Assembly: GCA_024280855.1 (NCBI GenBank)
Contig: JAJRPG010000062.1
Location: 1-64,000, forward strand
Source of the DNA: Planctomycetota bacterium
GTDB lineage: Bacteria > Planctomycetota > Phycisphaerae > UBA1845
Length of the DNA stretch: 64,000 bases
Direction of reading: 5' to 3'
Of the stretch, positions 16,653-24,946 are shown one piece after another. Below the pieces are notes generated by a model. That model was not told where the DNA came from and ran no database searches. It was given only the letters and a program-made list of their open reading frames with translations. The translations under genes and the position numbers were made by a program. Each line of letters opens with the position of its first letter. Position 1 is the first letter of the stretch.

Positions 16653-18023
16653 TCATTCACCCGTTTCTCCTGGATTTTCTCTCAACAATTTCAGCGCCCC
16701 AGCCAGGACTGGGTCGGTGTGTTCGAGCTTTCTGGTGGAAGCACTAATGTGAATGTCCGGCTCAATACCTTTTCCTTCGAAAAGCACTCCCTCCGCATCT
16801 AACGCTTGCCACGAAGGAAGATTTACAACGACGCCATTGCTCAAGATTCTCGGCTTAGGATTTCCAGAACTGCCGTAAGACCGAGTACCCACCAAGCGAC
16901 AATGCGGGGCCTGCTTCATCATTAACAAAAAAGCCTCGGCACTACTCATCACGCGTTGACCGCTGAGTACGATAACCGGATGCGTGTAGCGCAAGGCGGC
17001 CTCGGCAGGAGAAAGGTAACGATCCACCGTATGCCAACTTCCGTCCTTCGACGAATCGTCCCGTTGCTTACTCTTTGCGTATAAGGTTTTGTGGCTGATA
17101 AACCGCGCAGCCACGCGCCTAGCTAGAAGCTCGCTACCACCATTGTTGGGGCGCACGTCTACAATCAAAGCTTTCGTATCTTGCAGAACTTTCATCGCGT
17201 CAAGAAGATCATCAAACTCCCGATCAAGCCGTTCACCCCATGTAGAAATGAGCAGATAGCCAATGTTGTCCACAGTTCGACCAAAAGCGAACTCCTGCGT
17301 ATCGCCCTGCATATTAAGTATAATACTAGGAAGGATAGCTACGTTGTAATTAGCCACAGCGTGCCGCCGATACGTCGGAATGGTTTTGCCTTCGTGCGTA
17401 AGTGTAAGATGCACGTCTTTGGCTTCGCTAAGAAACGCAACGACAAGACTAACCCATTCTTCAACATTTACCGCCTGGGCTACATCCGCCTCGAATTCGC
17501 TCGCTCGCGTCGGCCAATCGACTCCGCCATGTTCGTAATAAGAGTAGTGTGCGCGTAGGTTGCCAAGTAACTCATCCCAGTTGTCACGATTGAGTCGCTG
17601 TTGAACTTCGGTCGCCCCCTGTAACGACTTCGTTCGAAACCAAAATCGTATCGGCTTAACTGGAATACCTTCGAGGTTTTTGAAATTTTGAAACCGTTTG
17701 CTGTTAATGCCAAACTCATAATCATGGCCTGGCAATAGGCTCACCTTCAATTTGAGTGTTTTTTTATTGATCCAGCGGGGCTTGCCAATAAATTTTGGCA
17801 ATCGGTCTCCGCCTCCGGTAATCGAAAACCCGGCCTGCATGGCTTGATCGAACGTGATTCGGATCGACTTCAACTTAGAAGCCACTCGAATATCCCCAAT
17901 TTCAGGTACTGTCCGGGTTACTGATGATGCGTCTCCGAAGGAAACATTCGGCGAGATGCCAGCAGTTACGATCCACGCTATAAAACAAGCCGTAACACGT
18001 CGATTAGAGTTTCTCGTAGTCAT
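16653..18023 (-). CDS. Secreted S41-family peptidase with N-terminal Ig-like domain
   Basis: 456 aa from ATG 18023, chosen because GGAAGGTGGAAA precedes it; an in-frame start 14 codons upstream lacks this. A signal peptide is present (RRVTACFIAWIVTAGISPNVSFG). Residues about 40-140 resemble a Big_5 Ig-like domain (IRITFDQAMQAG...KKTLKLKV). The S41 core follows: IGYLLISTWGE, LIVDVRPNNGGSELLARRVA, and VIVLSGQRVMSSAEAF with the likely catalytic Ser. A Lys-bearing segment could not be assigned with certainty. No PDZ domain is evident, unlike the other S41 protein at 46487-47848. It is probably a periplasmic or surface protease of tail-specific type; the substrate is unknown. Confidence 0.85.
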   Translation of the reverse strand: MTTRNSNRRVTACFIAWIVTAGISPNVSFGDASSVTRTVPEIGDIRVASKLKSIRITFDQAMQAGFSITGGGDRLPKFIGKPRWINKKTLKLKVSLLPGHDYEFGINSKRFQNFKNLEGIPVKPIRFWFRTKSLQGATEVQQRLNRDNWDELLGNLRAHYSYYEHGGVDWPTRASEFEADVAQAVNVEEWVSLVVAFLSEAKDVHLTLTHEGKTIPTYRRHAVANYNVAILPSIILNMQGDTQEFAFGRTVDNIGYLLISTWGERLDREFDDLLDAMKVLQDTKALIVDVRPNNGGSELLARRVAARFISHKTLYAKSKQRDDSSKDGSWHTVDRYLSPAEAALRYTHPVIVLSGQRVMSSAEAFLLMMKQAPHCRLVGTRSYGSSGNPKPRILSNGVVVNLPSWQALDAEGVLFEGKGIEPDIHISASTRKLEHTDPVLAGALKLLRENPGETGE

Positions 18024-18090
18024 AACATTTCCACCTTCCGCCTTTATCAAAGCCGTCCAATGCAAGTTAGTACAATAAGCGTCATCTTAA

Positions 18091-18176
18091 CAGAACCGCG
18101 CCCGTGAGGAAGCGGTCCGCGCGCAATAAGAGGTCATCTCGCAGTAAAAGGCCGCTTCCTGACGGACGCGGTTCCG
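18091..18176. repeat. Family B palindromic element, copy 4
   Basis: CAGAACCGCGCCCGTGAGG...GGCCGCTTCCTGACGG...GCGGTTCCG. The loop is longer than in other copies, and the outer stem carries substitutions. It lies between the S41 and SpoIIE-type genes. Confidence 0.7.
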
Positions 18177-18221
18177 TAAGACGTGGTTCTGTACGAAAAT
18201 GGTATCCTAATTATCGACGAA

Positions 18222-19172
18222 TTATGAAGCCGTCGTTGGCACATGCAATGCCACGACTGCGACGTCGTCTGCTTGATCGGTTGATTGACATCGTCTTACT
18301 TGTTGATTGATTTGCTCTAAAATAGGTGTCTCATCCGTGACACTAATTACTTCCAACCAATGAGCCACTGAATGTTCATCAGCCGTGTGGCCAGTATTCG
18401 GCGCTACGGCTGATTCCAGGCCATCGCTGTAGAAAAGCACCGTTTCACCCGAAACCAACTGAACCTCAGCCGACTCAAAAACCGCGTCTTCTAAAATTCC
18501 GACCAATGGGCCAGGCGCGACCAGCGACTCTGTTTCATGATTCGACCGCATTACTACTGGATGACAGCCACCGCCTCTGGACCAGCGGAGCAATCCGGTG
18601 CGTTCGTTAAATACTGCGTAGACCGCAGCTACGAACTGACAGTCTGTCAAGTCCATCGCAATCATTTCGTCATTCAGTTGTGACAGGACCGCTGACGGGT
18701 CTAACGCACTAATTATTGTATTACCGTCAGCTATTCGACATAGCGAGCGCTGCACACAAACGGCTAAAGTTCCCGCAGCAGTGCCATGTCCGGTCGCATC
18801 CACAACCCACATAGCTACATGTTCCTCGTCGAGACGAACCACATGATATAGATCACCCGAAACAGTATCCATCGGGACAAACAAGGCCTCAAATTTCGCC
18901 AATTCGGATTGCAGCAGTTTTTCCGGGAGCATATCTCGCTGAAGCGAAGCGGCGTCACTGCGTTCTTTTTCCCATAGCTTGATTTTTTGCTGCTGCGTGA
19001 CCGCACGGGTACGCATCAGGGCTAACTCTTTCCGCAGCACCTCGTTATCGCGGCGAAGCTGGTCTTCCACGCCAACCGAAACAGGACGATGGCTAAAAGG
19101 CCTCTCCGGCGTCGGATGAGCGTCGTTTAGTACGACATCAGCGGTCAATTTGTCAACGGTTTCGTTTGGCAT
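18222..19172 (-). CDS. PP2C-type (SpoIIE/RsbU) serine/threonine phosphatase
   Basis: A 316-aa cytosolic protein. An N-terminal coiled coil (about residues 30-75, DQLRRDNEVLRKELALM...) ends in LQRDMLP, the usual linker of RsbU-like phosphatases. The catalytic domain has the metal-binding motifs SGDLYHVVRLDE, VVDATGHGTAAG, FYSDGLESAV and ADDVAVVAL, so the acidic residues for two Mn/Mg ions are kept. Such enzymes dephosphorylate anti-sigma-factor antagonists or other partner-switch proteins. No partner kinase or STAS protein is adjacent. It lacks a sensor domain, so its input probably comes through the coiled coil. Confidence 0.9.
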   Translation of the reverse strand: MPNETVDKLTADVVLNDAHPTPERPFSHRPVSVGVEDQLRRDNEVLRKELALMRTRAVTQQQKIKLWEKERSDAASLQRDMLPEKLLQSELAKFEALFVPMDTVSGDLYHVVRLDEEHVAMWVVDATGHGTAAGTLAVCVQRSLCRIADGNTIISALDPSAVLSQLNDEMIAMDLTDCQFVAAVYAVFNERTGLLRWSRGGGCHPVVMRSNHETESLVAPGPLVGILEDAVFESAEVQLVSGETVLFYSDGLESAVAPNTGHTADEHSVAHWLEVISVTDETPILEQINQQVRRCQSTDQADDVAVVALHVPTTAS

Positions 19173-19727
19173 TCCAAAATCCTGGGCGACAAAATCTTTC
19201 CCGCGTCTACATCGACGCGGCGGGAGTGTTTCGGATGGGCTGGCGACGGGCTGAAGTTACGCCCTATAACTCTTTTCCTAATTAATCTCGAAAGAGCAGA
19301 GTTCGCACGGTGCTATGACTCCTCTATACATAAGAACAAGTCGCCCGATCTATCCGGCAAGCCGCGCGGAGCGACCATCTCAGGGTTGGCAAGACGAATA
19401 TCGCTGACTATCCGCTCTGGCTGGGGTTTTTCTGACGGCTGGGTGTGGGAGATTTTGTCTCTCAAAAAACACGAAAAAAAGTTTGGGTAATCCAGACGAC
19501 AAACGACCGCAATCACGCTAAGCTGCCGCCCCGTAGGGAATCTACGGTAGGCTGAGAAAGAGGCACGACAGTAACGACGCCACTATCGAATCAGGTGTGT
19601 GTGCCCCATTCTCTACTGTCCGTGCCCCACCCTTCGGGAGTACCCGAAGAATGGGGCACCCGGCGTCGGTAGGTTGATAGAGAATTGGAGCGATGCCTGA
19701 CGAGGTGAATCGCTCGCGGTAGGAGGA
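19173..19727. other. Divergent spacer with family E hairpin
   Basis: 555 bases between the phosphatase and glutamate dehydrogenase. The only clear structure is a family-E double hairpin at 19601-19660 (GTGCCCCATT...GTGCCCCACCCTTCGGG ... CCCGAAGAATGGGGCAC). A 67-codon minus frame at 19313-19516 has no recognisable features and no good ribosome site. AGGAGG at 19721-19726 serves the dehydrogenase. Confidence 0.5.
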
Positions 19728-20984
19728 TTGACTATTTCATCCGCTCATAATCCATTCCATCACGCGCAGGCGCATGTGGACCGTGCGTGCCAAGACCTTG
19801 GCATGCGCGATGAAGTGCGTGAACTATTACGTCGCCCTATGCGTGAGTATCATGCGTTGTTGCCATTACAAATGGACAATGGCCAGCGCCGCGTATATGA
19901 AGCCTATCGCGTACAATACAACAACGCACGAGGCCCCACCAAGGGCGGCATTCGCTGGCACGCCAACGAAAATATTGACACCGTGCGCGCACTCGCCTGC
20001 TGGATGACTTGGAAAACAGCCGTGCTTGATCTTCCGCTGGGCGGCGGCAAGGGAGGCATCACCTGCAACCCGCGCGAACTATCAGACACTGAAAAAGAAC
20101 GGCTAGCCCGAAATTACATGCGGGCTTTTGCGCCTATTATGTCAGCCAATATCGATATTCCTGCGCCAGACGTTCACACCACCCCGCAAATCATGGCTTG
20201 GATGCTCGACGAATACGAAACGATCACTGGCAGGCATGAGCCGGGTGTCATCACCGGTAAGCCTATCTCCCTCGGCGGCTCGGCTGGTCGGTCCGATGCG
20301 ACCTCGCTCGGCGGGCTGATTATCATTCAGGAAATCGATGATGCCTTGGGCCTAAAACTAAACAAGGCGCGTTATGTCATTCAGGGCTTTGGCAACGTCG
20401 GTGGCGGTATAGCCAAACTTCTACACGAGCATGGTGGCCGCGTGGTAGGTATCAGCGCAGAAGACACCGGACTTTATAACGCTAAAGGCATAGACATCCC
20501 GAAAGTCTTAGCCCATTACGATAGTCACGCGCAGCGGCTGGGCGGTTTTGACGGGGCGGACGAGATAAGTAACGCTGAATTATTAGCGTTAGACTGCGAC
20601 ATTCTAGTCCCGGCAGCCATTGAAAATGCCTTAACGCGTAGCAATTCCGAAGCCGTATCAGCCAAGGTGATTGTCGAATTAGCCAATGGTCCTATTACGC
20701 CAGCTGCGGATAAGACTTTTCAGGATAAGGGCATTACAGTCGTGCCAGACATCTTAGCCAATGCCGGCGGTGTGACGGTTTCGTACTTGGAACAGGTGCA
20801 AAATGCGCATAACTACTATTGGCCTATATCAGAGGTGCATAAGCAGTTGAACCAGCGTATGTCTGGTGCGTTTCAGTCGCTATGGCAATTGTCTCAGGAA
20901 AGAAAGATCAGCATGCGCGACGCGGCCTATCAGATTTCCGTCGAGCGCGTAGCAAAAGCCTGCGAGATTCGCGGCTGGGTTTAA
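19728..20984 (+). CDS. gdhA: Glu/Leu/Phe/Val dehydrogenase (glutamate dehydrogenase)
   Basis: A 418-aa NAD(P)-dependent enzyme that interconverts glutamate and 2-oxoglutarate plus ammonia. The conserved N-terminal stretch is present (REYHALLPLQMDNGQRRVYEAYRVQYNNARGPTKGGIRWH), then LPLGGGKGGI with the catalytic Lys region, PAPDVHT, GSAGRSDATSLGG, and the Rossmann motif FGNVGGGIAKLLHEHG. The length fits the hexameric family. No ATG or GTG lies between the upstream stop (19698) and NPFHHAQ. TTG 19728 is only 1 base from AGGAGG (19721-19726), while ATT 19734 is at a 7-base spacing, so AUU may be the real start. The substrate is most likely glutamate; leucine or valine remain possible. Confidence 0.92.
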   Translation: MTISSAHNPFHHAQAHVDRACQDLGMRDEVRELLRRPMREYHALLPLQMDNGQRRVYEAYRVQYNNARGPTKGGIRWHANENIDTVRALACWMTWKTAVLDLPLGGGKGGITCNPRELSDTEKERLARNYMRAFAPIMSANIDIPAPDVHTTPQIMAWMLDEYETITGRHEPGVITGKPISLGGSAGRSDATSLGGLIIIQEIDDALGLKLNKARYVIQGFGNVGGGIAKLLHEHGGRVVGISAEDTGLYNAKGIDIPKVLAHYDSHAQRLGGFDGADEISNAELLALDCDILVPAAIENALTRSNSEAVSAKVIVELANGPITPAADKTFQDKGITVVPDILANAGGVTVSYLEQVQNAHNYYWPISEVHKQLNQRMSGAFQSLWQLSQERKISMRDAAYQISVERVAKACEIRGWV

Positions 20985-20991
20985 GAAGTAG

Positions 20992-21009
20992 GTCAGGCTA
21001 TTGCCTGAC
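20992..21009 (+). terminator. Short hairpin after glutamate dehydrogenase
   Basis: GTCAGGC-TATT-GCCTGAC is a perfect 7-bp stem 7 bases after the TAA at 20982-20984. No T-tract follows, so it may be an mRNA 3'-end stabiliser rather than an intrinsic terminator. Confidence 0.4.
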
Positions 21010-21019
21010 GCGGACGTAT

Positions 21020-21200
21020 TGTAGGGCAGCGTCGGAGACCTGCCTGAACCATTTCGCGATGAGTTGGATGTGCCTCACGGTGCGCGGTATTGGTATCCAT
21101 GCTGCTTATCGCCTCTTTTGAGTAATCGACCGTGACAGGTATTCGATAGTCCAGGCAGGTCAACCTTTCTCCAGTAGGCGAAAGAACGACCGTGCCCTAC
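21020..21200. repeat. Family A palindromic element, copy 2 (inverted)
   Basis: TGTAGGGCAGCGTCGGAGACCTGCCTG at the left end and CAGGCAGGTCAACCTTTCTC... to CGTGCCCTAC at the right: the same two ends as copies 1 and 3, in opposite orientation. 181 bp. It is followed within 20 bases by a family-F element. Confidence 0.75.
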
Positions 21201-21218
21201 CGATCTGCAAGTTTAATT

Positions 21219-21351
21219 CAGAGCCGGTAGCGCGAGCGCCCGGTGTCTTAACGATGACACAAGAGTTGCAAATGTTGAACAGTTGCCACGATTGCAAGGT
21301 GCTTTGTGTTTTGAAAACACGGGTCGCTCGGTTTCGTCAAACACAATTCAG
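21219..21351. repeat. Family F palindromic element, copy 1
   Basis: CAGAGCCGGTAGCGCGAGCG then CCCGGTGTCTT at one end, and GACACGGGTCGCTCGGTTT...ACACAATTCAG at the other. Internal arms GGTGTCTT and AAAACACGGG are near-complementary. The same ends occur inverted at 32620-32757. Confidence 0.65.
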
Positions 21352-21376
21352 ATATTATTTGCTTATGCTAGCAAGA

Positions 21377-22093
21377 TCACATCGCTTGTTCGACGTGGCC
21401 ATTTGATCCGTTATGGCGAATGATTTCTAAGGCGCGCTTAGCCGCTTCTTGCTCAGCCTGTTTTTTGGTAGGCCCCCACGCACTAGGGTAACGACGCCCC
21501 GCTACCGATACGCCCACTTCAAAACACTTGCTATGGTCTGGGCCTTGCTCGTCTAGTGCTTCGTAATAAGGGGTCGCGGATAGTTGCTGCTGGGCGTATT
21601 GCTGCAGAGCAGACTTATAATTTTCGTGATAATCAGACGCAAGACATTCATCTATATGAGTCGGAATCATGCGCAGAATAAATGCTGTAGCCGCGTCTAG
21701 GCCCGAGTCCAGGAAGATAGCCCCAATAATCGCTTCAAACACAGCCGCTCGCAAAGAGGTCGGCAATGGCCCTTGTCGATCGATGCCGTTACCTAAAATG
21801 AGCAGGTCAGCGAGGTTTAACGAGTCTGCAATTTTTGCACACACGCGCCGCGAGACGATAACAGACTTCACCTTGGTGAGGTCGCCTTCGAGCCATTCTC
21901 CGAATCGCCGGTATAACTCGGTGCAAACGACCATACCCAGCACAGCGTCACCGAGGAATTCCAGCCGTTCGTTACTATCGACGCGAGAATCTGCGCTCGA
22001 GGAGTGCGTCAGAGAAATCAGCAGTAGATCGGGATCGTTAAAACTATATCCGAGGATTTTTTCCGCCTGAGCAGTGAGATCGTTGGGATTCAC
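21377..22093 (-). CDS. rnc: Ribonuclease III
   Basis: A 238-aa dsRNA endonuclease that processes rRNA precursors and structured mRNAs. The start is GTG 22093, with AAGGAAGG just upstream; the longer frame to 22132 has no ribosome site. The catalytic domain has NERLEFLGDAVLGM (signature with catalytic Glu/Asp) and the second acidic motif in AAVFEAIIGAIFLDSG. The C-terminal dsRNA-binding domain (from about residue 150: YKSALQQYAQQQL...CFEVGVSVAGRRY...KKQAEQEAAKRALE) is complete. It is divergent from rpmH across 449 bases. Confidence 0.95.
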   Translation of the reverse strand: MNPNDLTAQAEKILGYSFNDPDLLLISLTHSSSADSRVDSNERLEFLGDAVLGMVVCTELYRRFGEWLEGDLTKVKSVIVSRRVCAKIADSLNLADLLILGNGIDRQGPLPTSLRAAVFEAIIGAIFLDSGLDAATAFILRMIPTHIDECLASDYHENYKSALQQYAQQQLSATPYYEALDEQGPDHSKCFEVGVSVAGRRYPSAWGPTKKQAEQEAAKRALEIIRHNGSNGHVEQAM

Positions 22094-22445
22094 AGTACCT
22101 TCCTTACGGGCCGATGGCGAAAAGCACGACATGCACGAGACGACTCGTCACATCGTGGCGTTCGCCACGGGCCGGTTATTTGCGGGCATTGGGATAGATG
22201 ACAGGCGACTGACAACTAGACCCAACATTCCACATCCTAGCTACCTTAACGTAACATGGTTTTAGTGTATAGTCAACGAAATTCCATTTACGTCCGAAAA
22301 TCCGGGCGTTTATTGCCTGCAAAAGACCATTCTACGATATTTTGAGTAAACCGACTCACAGGCTTCCACAGATGCCCAAACTAGCTGACAAAGGGTTTTA
22401 TTGATCTTCTGATGAGGGTGAAGCTAGGACAAAAAACTGATGGGC

Positions 22446-22474
22446 TTGCCCGGCGGGAGAAGACGGCTTATACT
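22446..22474 (+). promoter_or_regulatory. Candidate sigma-70 promoter of rpmH
   Basis: TTGCCC (22446-22451), a 17-base spacer, and TATACT (22469-22474), about 68 bases before the rpmH ATG. It lies in the 449-base divergent spacer 22094-22542. The rest of that spacer shows no gene or repeat copy. Confidence 0.45.
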
Positions 22475-22542
22475 CGGACGCTTCGCCGCGCTCGGCGTAG
22501 AGCCGGGGGTTGATTTGTCGGTTTTGAACAAGATATAGAGCT

Positions 22543-22680
22543 ATGCATTATCCTCGTAAAAATAGCAAGATTAAACGTATTCGTAAGCAGGGATTTCGCG
22601 CTCGTATGCGCACGGCGACTGGTAGAAAACTGCTGAACCGCCAGCGTCGCCAGGGGCGCCATCGTATTGGAATTTCATAA
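22543..22680 (+). CDS. rpmH: 50S ribosomal protein bL34
   Basis: A 45-aa, very basic protein: MHYPRKNSKIKRIRKQGFRA, then RMRTATGRKLLNRQRRQGR and a short RIGIS tail. It matches the bL34 pattern of K/R-rich N-terminus, GFRARM and GRKLLNRRR. bL34 binds 23S rRNA in the large subunit. The gene is normally followed by rnpA, but no RnpA-like frame lies in the 277 bases before rpsA. No dnaA, rnpA or yidC is adjacent, so the usual oriC-type cluster is broken up. Confidence 0.93.
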   Translation: MHYPRKNSKIKRIRKQGFRARMRTATGRKLLNRQRRQGRHRIGIS

Positions 22681-22957
22681 GCTTTCGGCTATTTAATTCA
22701 GCGGCTCGCGCCCTTCCCGCGTTCAAGCGGAAAAACAAGTTTTTTTGTACTAGCGAGCGGCGGATTTGGCGATTATATTCGCTTTTGGGTTGGCGTTGCG
22801 TGTAGGAGGCATACCGTGTGGTAAGCCCGCGTTCGTCATGGAACACTTATTTATTTCATGTCATATTCGGAACTCAATTAAGTCATCATTCGCAACGCAT
22901 GTTTTTGGCAGGCTAACGAACGTAGCTAAATTTTCCGGACAGAAGAGTTATTGACCT

Positions 22958-24838
22958 ATGGTAGATCACAATCTGATCAACGAACTGGACACAGAGGACG
23001 GCGGACTAGGATCGGAATTCGAATCCCTTTTTTCGGGTAGTGAAGGCGAAGCAGTTGTCGCGACTATCCTTGGGACTGAAGACAAAGAATTTCAGCCTGG
23101 ATCGATTCTAACGGGTAAAGTTGTAGGACGCGCGGGCGACGACATCGTGATTGATGTTGGCCTTAAAAGCGAAGGACTCATACCTACGTCGGAATGGGAC
23201 GATCACAGTTCAGTTGATATTGGCGATGAAATACAGGTCTGGCTCGAAGACGTTGAATCAGATAGTGGCCATGTCGTCTTGTCTAAGCGCAAGGCTGACC
23301 GACTGCTAAACTGGGAACGGATTATCAAATCCAAAAACGAAGGCGATACGATCACTGGTAATGTGATGCGTAAGATCAAGGGCGGGCTATTGGTAGACAT
23401 TGGCTATCCCGTCTTCCTTCCTGCATCGCAGGTTGATATTCGTCGTCCGGGTGATATTGGCGAATACATAGGAAAAGAAATTACGGCTAAGATTCTCAAA
23501 ATCGATACAGAACGCCGCAACATTGTGATTTCGCGTCGTAAGCTCATCGACGAAGAACGTGCCGCGGCGAAAGAGAAGCTCATGGCCGACATTGAGGTCG
23601 GACAGACGCGCAAGGGTACTGTCAAGAACCTCGCGGGCTTTGGCGCATTCGTGGACCTTGGCGGTATCGACGGATTGTTGCACATCACCGATATGAGTTG
23701 GGACCGCGTTGGCCATCCTTCCGAAGTCGTGAAAATCGACCAGGATATCGAGGTCAAGGTTCTCAATATCGACCGGGAAAAAGAGAAAATCGCCCTTGGC
23801 CTCAAGCAACTTAGTGTCAATCCTTGGGAAGAGGTTGAGCAGCGTTACCCACCAGAGACCAAGCTAAATGGCGAGGTCGTCAACATTACGAATTATGGCG
23901 CATTCGTTAAAATCGAAAATGGCGTCGAAGGCTTGGTGCATATTAGCGAGATGAGTTGGACGCGTCGTATCAATCACCCGTCCGAGCTATTAACAGTTGG
24001 CGATGCGATCGATGTTATTGTGCTGGAGGTCAACAAGGACAAGCACGAGATTTCGCTCGGCATCAAACAGACTCAGCCTAATCCTTGGGAAGTTGTCGCT
24101 GACAAATATCCGCCAAACACGCGCGTTTCCGGACGTGTTCGCAACCTGACGAATTATGGGGCGTTTGTAGAAATTGAAGAAGGTATCGACGGCTTGCTGC
24201 ATGTATCGGACATGAGTTGGACCAAAAAGATTAACCACCCGTCCGAATTGATTAAGAAGGGTGACGAGATTGATTGTGTGGTCCTCAACGTGGACCAAGA
24301 AAAACATCGAATCGCGCTCGGGCTGAAGCAAATCCACGAAGATCCGTGGGAACGGGCTGTTATCGACAACTATATTCCTGGGCAAATTGTCGAAGGAATG
24401 GTGACGAAAATCACGAATTTTGGCGTCTTTGTAGAGCTTGAAGAGGACCTTGAGGGGCTACTGCACGTAAGTGAATTAGCCGATCATAAGGTTGAGGATC
24501 CGCATGCCGAAGTGAAAATCGGCGATAAAGTATTGGTCAAAATTCTTCGCGTTGACGCCGTCGAACGTAAAATCGGCCTGTCGAAAAAGCGTGCAGAATG
24601 GTCTACCGAAAAGCAGGAAGCAGAAGCCGAAGAATCAGTCAAAAGCGCACCGCGTAGAGGTGGACTGGAAGGCCCAGGCGAGCTGACGATGGACATGTTG
24701 GACGCCACAGTGTCGTCCAAAAAGCCTGTGCCAGCACCTGCTGTGGTAGAAACGCCGACCGATACGCCTACAGAGGCGGTAGAGGCCAAGGAAGACGGCG
24801 ATGCCCCTGAGGCAACACCTGAAACCTCGGACGAATAA
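22958..24838 (+). CDS. rpsA: 30S ribosomal protein S1 (six S1 domains)
   Basis: A 626-aa mRNA-binding ribosomal protein. Six S1 (OB-fold) repeats begin near residues 50, 130, 215, 300, 385 and 473. The last four carry the familiar KNLAGFGAFVDL, NITNYGAFVKI, NLTNYGAFVEI and KITNFGVFVEL cores and end in GLKQ-type strands. The first two are divergent, as in ribosome-binding domains of S1. A disordered acidic tail (from about 560) ends EDGDAPEATPETSDE. The sixth domain (24380-24605) is copied in the gene at 34076-34912. The ATG is preceded by a weak AGAAGAG. Confidence 0.94.
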   Translation: MVDHNLINELDTEDGGLGSEFESLFSGSEGEAVVATILGTEDKEFQPGSILTGKVVGRAGDDIVIDVGLKSEGLIPTSEWDDHSSVDIGDEIQVWLEDVESDSGHVVLSKRKADRLLNWERIIKSKNEGDTITGNVMRKIKGGLLVDIGYPVFLPASQVDIRRPGDIGEYIGKEITAKILKIDTERRNIVISRRKLIDEERAAAKEKLMADIEVGQTRKGTVKNLAGFGAFVDLGGIDGLLHITDMSWDRVGHPSEVVKIDQDIEVKVLNIDREKEKIALGLKQLSVNPWEEVEQRYPPETKLNGEVVNITNYGAFVKIENGVEGLVHISEMSWTRRINHPSELLTVGDAIDVIVLEVNKDKHEISLGIKQTQPNPWEVVADKYPPNTRVSGRVRNLTNYGAFVEIEEGIDGLLHVSDMSWTKKINHPSELIKKGDEIDCVVLNVDQEKHRIALGLKQIHEDPWERAVIDNYIPGQIVEGMVTKITNFGVFVELEEDLEGLLHVSELADHKVEDPHAEVKIGDKVLVKILRVDAVERKIGLSKKRAEWSTEKQEAEAEESVKSAPRRGGLEGPGELTMDMLDATVSSKKPVPAPAVVETPTDTPTEAVEAKEDGDAPEATPETSDE

Positions 24839-24872
24839 CCGCACAGGCGTTTGTTACCGCGATTTTGCGAAT

Positions 24873-24938
24873 CCTCATCTGGTTCTTTGTTTGGTCACTA
24901 TAATAAGTAGTGACCAAGCAAAGTTTGCTATGAGGAGG
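24873..24938 (+). promoter_or_regulatory. Leader hairpin overlapping the sigma-factor ribosome site
   Basis: CTTTGTTTGGTCACTA (24885-24900) pairs with TAGTGACCAAGCAAAG (24908-24923), 15 of 16 pairs around a 7-base AT loop. An outer helix, CCTCAT (24873-24878) with ATGAGG (24930-24935), takes in the first half of the GAGGAGG ribosome site (24932-24938). It could act as a translational switch for the sigma factor, or as a transcript end for rpsA, though there is no T-tract. Confidence 0.55.
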
Positions 24939-24946
24939 TTCGAGCC

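Noticed and set aside
19313-19516. 67-codon minus frame in the divergent spacer
   Set aside because: It has no ribosome site, no motif and unusual composition.
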